From: an uncultured Clostridia bacterium
Lineage (GTDB): Bacteria > Bacillota > Clostridia > Christensenellales > CAG-314
Length of the DNA stretch: 8,576 bases
Direction: 5' to 3'
Assembly: GCA_934203075.1 (NCBI GenBank)
Contig: CAKPYT010000015.1
Location: 1-8,576, forward strand
Both the position numbers and the translations under genes were made by a program. Positions 1 through 6,501 of the stretch are shown here, piece after piece (position 1 is the first letter of the stretch; each line of letters begins with the position of its first letter). Below the pieces are notes generated by a model. The model ran no database searches. It saw only the letters and a list, made by a program, of their open reading frames with translations, and was not told the origin of the DNA.

Positions 1-27
1 TCGGAAAAGGTTATTCCCTTGCCTGAA

Positions 28-1239
28 TTAAATTGCCCAGGTACCGTTTTTGAAGATGTACGTTTCTTTGCCGTTTTCGTCGATGCCGACAATGTCCAGA
101 TCTTCCGTGCCGACCATAAAGTCTACGTGAATTTCACTGAGGTTGATCCCCGCCGCAAGCAGTTCTTCTTCGCTGCGTTTGCTGCCGTCATACGCATTGC
201 CGAACGCAAAGTGGCAGGAGGCGTTTTCGTCGAACAGAGTGTTGTAGAAAGTGGTGTGCAGGCTGGCGATGGGGCTGTCCGCCGCCACGAGAGCCACTTC
301 GCCCAGATAGTGAGAGCCTTCGTCGTGCTCGATGATGGCGCGCAGGCTGTCCAACCCTTTTTTTGCGTCGTAATCCACCACGCGGCCGTCTTGGAAGCGC
401 ACCCAGAAGTCCTCAATGAGTTGCCCGTTTGCGTTTAACGGACGGCTGGCATACAAAATACCGTTTGCGGTGAGACGATCCGGCGTGGTGCCGATTTCTT
501 CCGTCGGCATATTGGGGAAGAAAATTTTATCACCGAATTTGATGCTTCCGCCGCCGCCCCATTCCATTTCGGGGCGAATCCCTACGGTGAAATCCGTTCC
601 CAGGCCGTTTTTATAGCGTAAAGTGCGGAATTTGCATTCCTGAATTTTTTGGGCGTGCTCGTTGGAAAGGCGATAGTGTTCCATCCAGCTGCCGACGGGA
701 TCCGGCAGGTGTGTGCGGCAGGCGATGCCGACGTATTTCCAAAGTTTTTCCAGGTTGTTTTCTTCGTTCGGAAAAACCAGGTCTGCCCATTCCTGATCCG
801 GCACCATAATCATGCCGAAGGTGCATTGATTGCGGAACATAAAGCGGTTGGCGGGGTGCAGCAGCCGTTTGAAAGCCGCACCTTCTTCCACCACCAGTTT
901 CGGGTCTACCGCGCTGTATTCATCCCCGTGCACGTGGTACAGGTTAATCATCGCCGCACGGTTGTCGATGAAGTGTTGTTTGATGTTGAGGTAAAATTCC
1001 GGCGGGTTTACCAGTGTTTCTTTTTCGCAATATTTGTATCGTGCGATTTTGACCCGCGGATCCGTATAGGTGACGTAGACGTCTTTTGCGCCTTGTTTTA
1101 ACGCTTCTTCCGTCAGGATTGCCGCAAAATCTGCCAGATCGACAGGGCAATTCAGTTCCACCAATTGCCCTTTTTGCAGAGCGACGCCAGCGCCGAGAAT
1201 GACTTTGGCATATTTTAATTGTTCTTCTTTTATGCTCAT
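28..1239 (-). CDS. M29 family metallo-aminopeptidase (AmpS/PepS/aminopeptidase T type), copy A
   Basis: A 403-residue cytosolic protein with no signal peptide or membrane segment, matching the usual length of about 400-415 for peptidase family M29. These enzymes use two metal ions to remove N-terminal residues from peptides with broad specificity. The family landmarks are present in order: YAKVILGAG near the N-terminus, PTEE at 245-248, YLGEVALV at 311-318, DENASCHFAFGNAY ending at Tyr350, and HVDFMVG from 371. By analogy with Thermus aminopeptidase T (residue numbers from memory), the metal ligands are Glu248, Glu314, His343, His371 and Asp373, with Tyr350 as a catalytic residue. The loop between GNAY and HVDF is five residues shorter than in copies B and C. 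The ATG at 1239 is supported by AAGGAG at 1246-1251, six bases upstream. It has its own promoter. Only 27 bases follow the stop, so a downstream operon partner cannot be judged. The family call is secure; substrate preference is not. Confidence 0.95.
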   Translation of the reverse strand: MSIKEEQLKYAKVILGAGVALQKGQLVELNCPVDLADFAAILTEEALKQGAKDVYVTYTDPRVKIARYKYCEKETLVNPPEFYLNIKQHFIDNRAAMINLYHVHGDEYSAVDPKLVVEEGAAFKRLLHPANRFMFRNQCTFGMIMVPDQEWADLVFPNEENNLEKLWKYVGIACRTHLPDPVGSWMEHYRLSNEHAQKIQECKFRTLRYKNGLGTDFTVGIRPEMEWGGGGSIKFGDKIFFPNMPTEEIGTTPDRLTANGILYASRPLNANGQLIEDFWVRFQDGRVVDYDAKKGLDSLRAIIEHDEGSHYLGEVALVAADSPIASLHTTFYNTLFDENASCHFAFGNAYDGSKRSEEELLAAGINLSEIHVDFMVGTEDLDIVGIDENGKETYIFKNGTWAI

Positions 1240-1283
1240 TACAAACTCCTTCTTTCGCCGAAGCGAACCGTTTTCTTACGTTT

Positions 1284-1312
1284 AGTATAAAATATTTTCG
1301 GCTGCTTTGCAA
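1284..1312 (-). promoter_or_regulatory. Predicted sigma-A promoter of aminopeptidase copy A
   Basis: On the minus strand there is a -35 box TTGCAA (1312-1307), a 17-bp spacer and a -10 box TATACT (1289-1284). The spacer is rich in A and T next to the -10 box. This would start transcription near 1277 and leave a leader of roughly 38 bases carrying the AAGGAG ribosome binding site. The -35 box matches consensus at four of six positions and the -10 at five of six. No start site has been measured; this is read from sequence only. Confidence 0.6.
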
Positions 1313-1440
1313 GGTGTATTTTCAGTTTTTTCCGTATCCTGCGTCGTCCCGGTGTGGGGCGGGCGGATCCCAAGGCGGAAAGAGAGGACGGCAGGGTGCG
1401 AAACGCAAGAAAGATTTTACCGGAAAGGGGGGGAAAGAAC

Positions 1441-1469
1441 TTGCTTCCGCGACGGAAGAAGCGTATAAT
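1441..1469 (+). promoter_or_regulatory. Predicted sigma-A promoter of the lipoprotein gene
   Basis: A perfect -10 hexamer TATAAT lies at 1464-1469. Seventeen bases upstream is TTGCTT at 1441-1446, a -35 box that matches consensus at only three of six positions. Transcription would begin near 1476 and give a leader of about 48 bases ending in the AAGGAG ribosome binding site at 1508-1513. The weak -35 box suggests the promoter may need an activator or be modest in strength, which is inference. Confidence 0.55.
1444..1458. repeat. Small inverted repeat inside the lipoprotein promoter spacer
   Basis: The sequence CTTCCG-CGA-CGGAAG is a perfect 6-bp inverted repeat with a 3-bp centre. It starts in the last bases of the proposed -35 box and lies within the spacer. 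A dyad at this position could be a repressor site. It is short enough to occur by chance, so the regulatory reading is tentative. Confidence 0.35.
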
Positions 1470-1523
1470 GAAACCGCAACGGGGAAACCCGAAAAAAAGA
1501 ATAAAATAAGGAGAGGGAACAGT

Positions 1524-4500
1524 ATGAATCTTAGGGTTCGTAGAAAAGTGTCGGTATGGCTCCTGGCCGTGCTGACCGTTTTTGCAACGGTAATGCTTTC
1601 TGCCTGCGGGGATCCCGCTGTGAAAAGCGTTTCCGTTTCGAAAGGCTGTACGCCGAAAACGACGTATTACGTCGGCGAAACGATAGATGTTTCCAACGTG
1701 ACGCTGACCGTAACGTATGAAGACGACTCGACGGAAGAAATTTCGTTTGCAGAGGGAAACGACGCAGAGAAAAAAGGTTTTACGTATGATTTGTTCGGCG
1801 TTGCCCTGACAACGGAACATACAAAAGTGACGTTTACCTATCGCGACGTACAGGTGAGCCTGCCGATTTCGGTAGTGAAAAGGGATACGGACGCGCCGAA
1901 TGCCGCCGATATCGTGTGCAAAGGCGTGGACGGAACGATCACGATTCAGGCACCGGAAGGGACGGAGTTCTCTTTGGACGACGGGGCATGGCAGAAAGAG
2001 AAAACGTTTGCAAACCTCACGAACGGGCAGGAATATCGCGTGACGGTGCGTTATGCCGAAACGGCACAGAAGACCGCCAGCGCCGGTACGGAAGTGAAGG
2101 TTATGGTGAAGGGTTCTCAAACGGCAATTGAAGCCGCAAGCGTAAAATGCATCAAGAGAACTTCGCATCAGGTGCAGTTTGAAAGTATCCCCGGGGCGGA
2201 AATCCGCCGGTCGGACGTATGGGTGATCGATTACCCGTGGCCGGCGTTCTATGCGCTGGATCCGAATACGGAGCATCATTTCTTTGTGCGCAGAAAGGAA
2301 ACCGCAACCCTTTGGGCTTCGGAAGAGACGGAAATCGTTGTGAAGACGAAGGGCGCGCAAACGGATATTCCGAAAGATAAAGTCAGCATAGCGCGGGACG
2401 GCAGAACCGTTACGATGACGGTCAGCGGGGTTTCCGAAACGTTGGAATACATCGCCTATCGCGTAGGCGGGGGCTGGTCCAGCGGCTGGCAGGCTTCGAA
2501 CACCTTTGAATTGCCGGAAATCGGACCGAAGTATACGTTTGAAGTGCGCAAGGCCGGCGGAGAGGAATTAGATCCGTCCAACACGGTAATGAAGCAGTTG
2601 GATACCGCACGGACGGTGCAAAGCCCGATCCCTGCAGGTGCTTTCTCGTTAGGCTGCCCGTCGCCCACAAGCATTCTGGCGCAGTTCAGCAAGATGGACG
2701 CTTCCGAACTGGCCCGGATCGAATGCCGTCTGGATGACAGCACGGAATATCATTCTTTGCAGGGGAATTCCTACCTCTTTGAAGGGCTGGAGCCCGGTTC
2801 GACGCATACCGTGTATGCACATCACCGTGAGGACGATTACTACACCGCAACGGAAGAAGTTTCCATTACGATAACGGTTCCGAAGTACACGCAAGCGCGG
2901 CCGGAGTGCACCGTTCTGGACGTAACGTCTACCGGTATCACGGTGGCAGCGGTGGAAAATGCAGAATATTTTTGTTCCATCACCCATATCGGCGAACGGG
3001 ATCCGAACAGCCTGACCTGGGTGGATTCGAACGTTATGGAAGGGTTGATACCCGATACCTATTACTTTGTTTACGTACGTATCAAAGGGGATGCAACGCA
3101 CTATCCGTCGTCGTTTGCAGAGAAAAAGGTCCGGACCCTTGCTTCGCAGGAAATTGCGGGAGCCGTGACGGCAATCTGCAGTTACGACAGCATTACCGTC
3201 CTGGTGGAAGGAGCGGACATTTCGGCTTTGCAATACAGCCTGAACGGCGGCGAAACGTGGCAAACGGGCAATAACGTGTTTACGGATTTGCAACAGAGCA
3301 CGGCGTATCGCGTATCCGTTCGTCTGAACAAAACCAGCACGGCGGACTATTCGCCTATTGTGACGATCGACGCTGCTACTTTGAAATATCAGGCAGCCAT
3401 CGCGACGGAAGAGTTCACCGTTGTGGCAGAACCCGTTTCTGCAACGGTGACGTTTGCAGACTCTTTCACGGGCGAGGTCGAATACAGCAAGGACGGGGAA
3501 ACCTGGACGGCAGCCGAAGACAAAACCATTCGGTTTACCGGCCTGACTCCGAATCGCAGTTATACGTTCTACATCCGGAGGCGCGGCTCCGAAACGCTTG
3601 CCGTTTCCGAAGCTACCTCGTTCGAAGTAACCACTCCGAAATATACTCAGGAAAAACCGGAACTGACGGACGAACCGGAAGTGACGGATAGCACCATTCG
3701 CGTAACTTACGTACAAGGGGCGGAATACAGCATTGACGGCGGCGAATACACGCTTTTGACGGATTCGAACAATGCAAATCGGTTTGAGGGTTTGCTGCCT
3801 CACTCCACGCACGTCATCCGCGTGCGTATGGCCGAAACGGAAACACACGCCGCAAGCGAAGCAGTCGTTTGCGAAATCACCACGCTGAAGCTGGAAACGA
3901 AGTTTTACGGCTGTATCGCTTCCGTAACTTACAGCGAGGTAAAATTGACGCTGATGCGCTCCGTTGAAGCGGGCAGAGTCGTGTTGTACCGCCAGGATGA
4001 CGGCGAATGGACGACAAACAACGTGTTCAGCGGGATGCAGCCCGGGGAATCGCATCGGTATTCTGCCAAAGTGCAGGAGGACGAAACGCACTACGAATCC
4101 AACGAATGGACGAACCTGATTGCAACGGATCAACGGCCGGTAGAGGAAAAGAACGTCGCTTTGAAAGTGCAGAACGGCAAACTGACGGTGACCGTGCACG
4201 AAGAAGGCGTGTTCCAGTACGCTACGGAAGAACAGTATTCCGCCTTCGGATCTTCCAATGAGTTCACACTGGAAAGCGGCACGAAACGCGTGTACGTTTA
4301 CGTAAGAAGAGCTCCGGATTACGATAATGGCGTGGAGCCGTCGGCTTACATCAGCCTGTCCCTTTCCATCAGCGGGGACGAAAAGATCGTATACAAAAAC
4401 TATTCGTTCAGTGAGGATCCGCAAGCCGAATGGGAAGAAAACGGAAAGTACAAATATTTTAACTGCACCTTCCTGCAGGGCGTGCAATCCACCAAAAAAG

Positions 4501-5081
4501 GGGTGGACGTCACCTTTGAAAACTGCGTATTCTACGCGGCAAAACAAAACGGCGTGCAGGCCTGTGTTGCGTTGACGTCCGTTCAGAGCGTGATTCTTTA
4601 CGGCGGAACCTATTACGGCACGGCAAGTGCGGAAAACGGCGACGTGGTATACGGTATTTTGTTGAACCTGTATAACACGACGGACGCAAATATTTCCATC
4701 AGCAACAACACGTTTGCTCTGCAGGCGCAGGACGGAAAAACGGCCGTTGCCATTGCCGTGGCAACACGTCTCGGCAGCACGGATCATCCTGCGGATGCCT
4801 GGGCAACCGATGCAACGGCAGGAACCGTGAAAGACGGAACGATCGAACTGAAAGAAAACAAGGTGGCAGACGGCTGCGATTGTGCAAATATCCTTCTGGG
4901 TGTGGCACCGCAGGGGGAAGATACGGAAGCAAACACCTCCACGGGGGATTTCTATCTTGTCTTCCGCGGCAACAGCTCGGCGTTCCTGGTATTTGAAAAC
5001 TATCGTTTTGCCAAAGGAGAAACGGTAACGCCCAAACAAGTGGCAGCCGGGGCAGAAAAAACGTTCGGAAAAGGCCTCTAA
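1524..5081 (+). CDS. Large surface lipoprotein: Big_3-like Ig domain, about ten FN3-like repeats, C-terminal beta-helix-like domain
   Basis: An 1185-residue exported lipoprotein. Residues 1-28 are a lipoprotein signal: basic Arg4, Arg6, Arg7 and Lys8, a hydrophobic core, then the lipobox Leu-Ser-Ala-Cys with Cys28 as the lipidated residue. Residues 32-118 resemble bacterial Ig-like group 3 (YYVGETIDVSNVTLTVTY). Residues 121-949 hold about ten fibronectin-III-like repeats of 77-95 residues. Residues 950-1185 have short beta-strand rungs with repeated Asn and aromatic positions (FNCTF, FENCVF, ISNNTF), as in right-handed parallel beta-helices. There is no LPXTG anchor, and I recognise no catalytic motif. 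It probably binds a polymer or another cell outside the membrane, but the ligand is unknown. The ATG at 1524 was chosen over the open frame back to 1314 because it has AAGGAG at 1508-1513 and starts directly at the signal peptide. It is transcribed alone, from its own promoter to the hairpin at 5128. Confidence 0.9.
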   Translation: MNLRVRRKVSVWLLAVLTVFATVMLSACGDPAVKSVSVSKGCTPKTTYYVGETIDVSNVTLTVTYEDDSTEEISFAEGNDAEKKGFTYDLFGVALTTEHTKVTFTYRDVQVSLPISVVKRDTDAPNAADIVCKGVDGTITIQAPEGTEFSLDDGAWQKEKTFANLTNGQEYRVTVRYAETAQKTASAGTEVKVMVKGSQTAIEAASVKCIKRTSHQVQFESIPGAEIRRSDVWVIDYPWPAFYALDPNTEHHFFVRRKETATLWASEETEIVVKTKGAQTDIPKDKVSIARDGRTVTMTVSGVSETLEYIAYRVGGGWSSGWQASNTFELPEIGPKYTFEVRKAGGEELDPSNTVMKQLDTARTVQSPIPAGAFSLGCPSPTSILAQFSKMDASELARIECRLDDSTEYHSLQGNSYLFEGLEPGSTHTVYAHHREDDYYTATEEVSITITVPKYTQARPECTVLDVTSTGITVAAVENAEYFCSITHIGERDPNSLTWVDSNVMEGLIPDTYYFVYVRIKGDATHYPSSFAEKKVRTLASQEIAGAVTAICSYDSITVLVEGADISALQYSLNGGETWQTGNNVFTDLQQSTAYRVSVRLNKTSTADYSPIVTIDAATLKYQAAIATEEFTVVAEPVSATVTFADSFTGEVEYSKDGETWTAAEDKTIRFTGLTPNRSYTFYIRRRGSETLAVSEATSFEVTTPKYTQEKPELTDEPEVTDSTIRVTYVQGAEYSIDGGEYTLLTDSNNANRFEGLLPHSTHVIRVRMAETETHAASEAVVCEITTLKLETKFYGCIASVTYSEVKLTLMRSVEAGRVVLYRQDDGEWTTNNVFSGMQPGESHRYSAKVQEDETHYESNEWTNLIATDQRPVEEKNVALKVQNGKLTVTVHEEGVFQYATEEQYSAFGSSNEFTLESGTKRVYVYVRRAPDYDNGVEPSAYISLSLSISGDEKIVYKNYSFSEDPQAEWEENGKYKYFNCTFLQGVQSTKKGVDVTFENCVFYAAKQNGVQACVALTSVQSVILYGGTYYGTASAENGDVVYGILLNLYNTTDANISISNNTFALQAQDGKTAVAIAVATRLGSTDHPADAWATDATAGTVKDGTIELKENKVADGCDCANILLGVAPQGEDTEANTSTGDFYLVFRGNSSAFLVFENYRFAKGETVTPKQVAAGAEKTFGKGL
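1884..4370 (+). repeat. Array of about ten degenerate fibronectin-III-like repeats within the lipoprotein
   Basis: Approximate repeat limits in protein residues are 121-196, 197-276, 277-360, 361-453, 454-538, 539-619, 620-705, 706-787, 788-872 and 873-949. Most carry a mid-repeat turn such as YSLNGGETW, YSKDGETW, YSIDGGEY or FSLDDGAW. A second motif of the form NxFxxLxPxxxYxVxVR follows, for example NVFTDLQQSTAYRVSVR and IRFTGLTPNRSYTFYIR. Linkers recur too: KGSQTAI (196-202) matches KGAQTDI (276-282), and PKYTQ occurs at 453-457 and 705-709. The repeats have drifted far apart at the DNA level, so the array is old rather than a recent expansion. FN3-like is a shape inference; a related Ig-like fold is possible. 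Confidence 0.75.
4371..5078 (+). other. C-terminal beta-helix-like domain of the lipoprotein
   Basis: Residues 950-1185 break from the FN3-like pattern. They show short strands in succession, such as YKYFNCTFLQG, VDVTFENCVFYAA, VILYGGTYYGTA, ANISISNNTFALQ and GTIELKENKV. Regularly spaced Asn next to aromatic or aliphatic residues is typical of right-handed parallel beta-helix proteins such as polysaccharide lyases and adhesins. I see no clear lyase active-site signature, so binding is at least as likely as catalysis. The domain ends at the stop with no anchor or secretion tail. Confidence 0.55.
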
Positions 5082-5127
5082 ACCTTTGGGGAAAAAGCGC
5101 TTTTCGTAAAACGGAAGGAAAAGAAAT

Positions 5128-5163
5128 AAAAAACGACTCCGATGTTTCGGAGTCGTTTTTTTA
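5128..5163. terminator. Strong bidirectional rho-independent terminator
   Basis: A 15-bp perfect stem pairs 5128-5142 with 5147-5161 around the loop TGTT. Its GC-containing core ACGACTCCGA / TCGGAGTCGT is flanked by an A-run on the left and a T-run on the right. Read either way it gives a hairpin followed by a U-tract. It lies 46 bases past the lipoprotein stop and about 90 bases past the stop of aminopeptidase copy B on the other strand, so it can end both converging transcripts. Confidence 0.93.
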
Positions 5164-5254
5164 TTTTGTATTATTTCGTACCTTTATGCGGGGCAGGAGA
5201 GGTGCGGCAGACCCGAACGGACGTCGGGGCGCCTCTTCCTTGCAGGGTGCGCCG

Positions 5255-6484
5255 TTAAATTGCCCAGTTGCCGTCCTTAAAGATGGCGACTTCTTTTCCG
5301 TTGGCATCCGTCCCCACAATGCTGAGATCTTTCGTGCCTACCATAAAGTCCACGTGCGTTTTGCTGACGTTCAGGCCGTGTTCCATCAGCCATTCCGGGC
5401 TTTGACCGCGGCTGCCTTCCAGGCAGTTCGGGTACGCATTGCCGAGAGCCAGGTGGCAACTGCAGTTTTCGTCGAACAGGATGGTATAGAACAGGGTGTG
5501 CAGGTTGGAGAGGGGGCTGTCGTATTGTACGAGGGCCGCTTCGCCAAGATAGCAGGAGGTTTCATCCGCATTCAGGATGGCGGTGAGGGCATCCTTGCCT
5601 TCTTTTGCGTCGTAATCTACTACTTTACCATCCTTAAATTCAAACCAGAAGTCGTTAATCAGCCGGCCGTTTTCTACCAGCGGCATGCTGGAAACGACTT
5701 TGCCGTTTACCGTGAGGCGATCCGGTGCGGTAAAGATTTCTTCCGTCGGCAGGTTGGGGAAGAAGACTTGCCCCTTTTGCGGGAAGGTCATGCCGCCGCC
5801 GCTCCATTTGTGCCCTTCCGGCAGGCAGAAGGTGAGGTCGGTACCGATAGAGTTTGTGTAGTGCAGTTTTTTGAAGTTATATTCTTTCAAAAGTGCTCCG
5901 CGACGGCGCACGTTTTCGAGGTGCTGCCGCCAACTGCCGATCGGGTCTGCCTGGTCGCAGCGGGTTGCGATTGCAACCTTTTCCCAAAGTTTTTCCAGGT
6001 TGTTTTCTTCCCCGGGGAAGACGATATCCGCCCAGCCCTGATCCGGAATGCAGACGGAAGTAAACGTGCATTGATTCGGGAACATAAAACGATTTGCGGG
6101 GGCAAGCAGGGCTGCCGTGGCCTGTTGTGCCATGGCAACGCGGCGCGCATCCACGCCTTCCATTTCGTTGGTGCGTACCAGGTTCATCGTAACAAGGGCT
6201 GCACTGTTGTCGATGAAGTATTTCCGCATGTCGTAACGGAAGGAGGGGGGATTCTTCAGTGTTTCTTCGCTGGCATAGGTGTAGCGCAGTTTGTTGATTT
6301 CCGCATCCGTCCAATCGATGTACACGTCCTTCGCGCCCATCTGATAAGCTTCTTCCGCAACGATTTTTGCAAAGTCCGCCGCAGCCACCGGGCATTGCAG
6401 CAAAACGAGTTGACCTTCTTTTACGTCTACGCCGGCACCGAGAATCACCTTGGCGTAGTTTTGTTTCATTTTTTGAATATCCAT
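5255..6484 (-). CDS. M29 family metallo-aminopeptidase (AmpS/PepS/aminopeptidase T type), copy B
   Basis: A 409-residue cytosolic M29 aminopeptidase, expected to remove N-terminal residues from peptides with a two-metal centre. Landmarks are YAKVILGAG, PTEEIFTAPD from 246, YLGEAALV from 312, DENCSCHLALGNAY ending at Tyr351, and HVDFMVG from 377. The inferred metal ligands are Glu249, Glu315, His344, His377 and Asp379, with Tyr351 retained, so the active site looks complete. It resembles copy A more than its operon neighbour copy C, for example in the shared stretches YAKVILGAG, GAKDVY and NRFMF. The frame extends to an ATG at 6514, but that overlaps the end of copy C and has no good ribosome binding site there. 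The ATG at 6484 has AAAGGAG (6490-6496) five bases upstream and aligns with the N-terminus of copy A. It is the second gene of a two-gene operon, 17 bp after copy C. Confidence 0.95.
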   Translation of the reverse strand: MDIQKMKQNYAKVILGAGVDVKEGQLVLLQCPVAAADFAKIVAEEAYQMGAKDVYIDWTDAEINKLRYTYASEETLKNPPSFRYDMRKYFIDNSAALVTMNLVRTNEMEGVDARRVAMAQQATAALLAPANRFMFPNQCTFTSVCIPDQGWADIVFPGEENNLEKLWEKVAIATRCDQADPIGSWRQHLENVRRRGALLKEYNFKKLHYTNSIGTDLTFCLPEGHKWSGGGMTFPQKGQVFFPNLPTEEIFTAPDRLTVNGKVVSSMPLVENGRLINDFWFEFKDGKVVDYDAKEGKDALTAILNADETSCYLGEAALVQYDSPLSNLHTLFYTILFDENCSCHLALGNAYPNCLEGSRGQSPEWLMEHGLNVSKTHVDFMVGTKDLSIVGTDANGKEVAIFKDGNWAI

Positions 6485-6489
6485 AATAT

Positions 6490-6496
6490 CTCCTTT
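6490..6496 (-). promoter_or_regulatory. Ribosome binding site that fixes the start of aminopeptidase copy B
   Basis: AAAGGAG on the minus strand sits five bases before the ATG at 6484, inside the 17-bp gap between the two operon genes. It favours 6484 over the longer in-frame ATG at 6514, which would add ten residues that the paralogues lack. Confidence 0.8.
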
Positions 6497-6501
6497 CCGG
6501 G

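Larger units (their letters stand above)
1240..1523. other. Divergent intergenic region between aminopeptidase A and the lipoprotein gene
   Basis: This 284-base stretch separates two genes transcribed away from each other. The left end holds the leader and promoter of aminopeptidase A, and the right end holds the promoter and leader of the lipoprotein. The middle, about 1316-1440, contains G-rich and GA-rich sequence on the plus strand. I see no conserved RNA fold, tRNA or convincing small gene in it. The lipoprotein reading frame stays open back to a GTG at 1314, but nothing supports translation from there. Confidence 0.6.

Noticed and set aside
1314..1523. Upstream extension of the lipoprotein by 70 codons to a GTG
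   Set aside because: It would overlap the -35 box of the divergent promoter and start before the lipoprotein's own promoter. It would also bury the signal peptide inside the protein. The ATG at 1524 has a good ribosome binding site.
1240..1523. Possible riboswitch or small RNA in the long divergent gap
   Set aside because: Both inferred leaders are under about 50 bases, too short for a known riboswitch, and no conserved fold or terminator hairpin was seen in the remainder.
1239..2360. A 373-codon minus-strand frame over the start of the lipoprotein gene
   Set aside because: It is antisense to the signal peptide and Ig-like domain and runs across the divergent promoter region. Its composition is Arg/His/Phe-rich, with no domain or ribosome binding site.
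2649..5039. A 796-codon open frame on the minus strand opposite the lipoprotein gene
   Set aside because: It lies wholly antisense to a convincing lipoprotein gene. Its translation is rich in Arg, Phe, His, Cys and Val without domain patterns, and it has no supported start. It is open because the sense gene rarely uses codons that read as stops on the other strand.
5093..5104. 12-bp palindrome AAAAGCGCTTTT just after the lipoprotein stop
   Set aside because: It has no loop and no following T-run, and a far better terminator lies 24 bases downstream. It may be chance.
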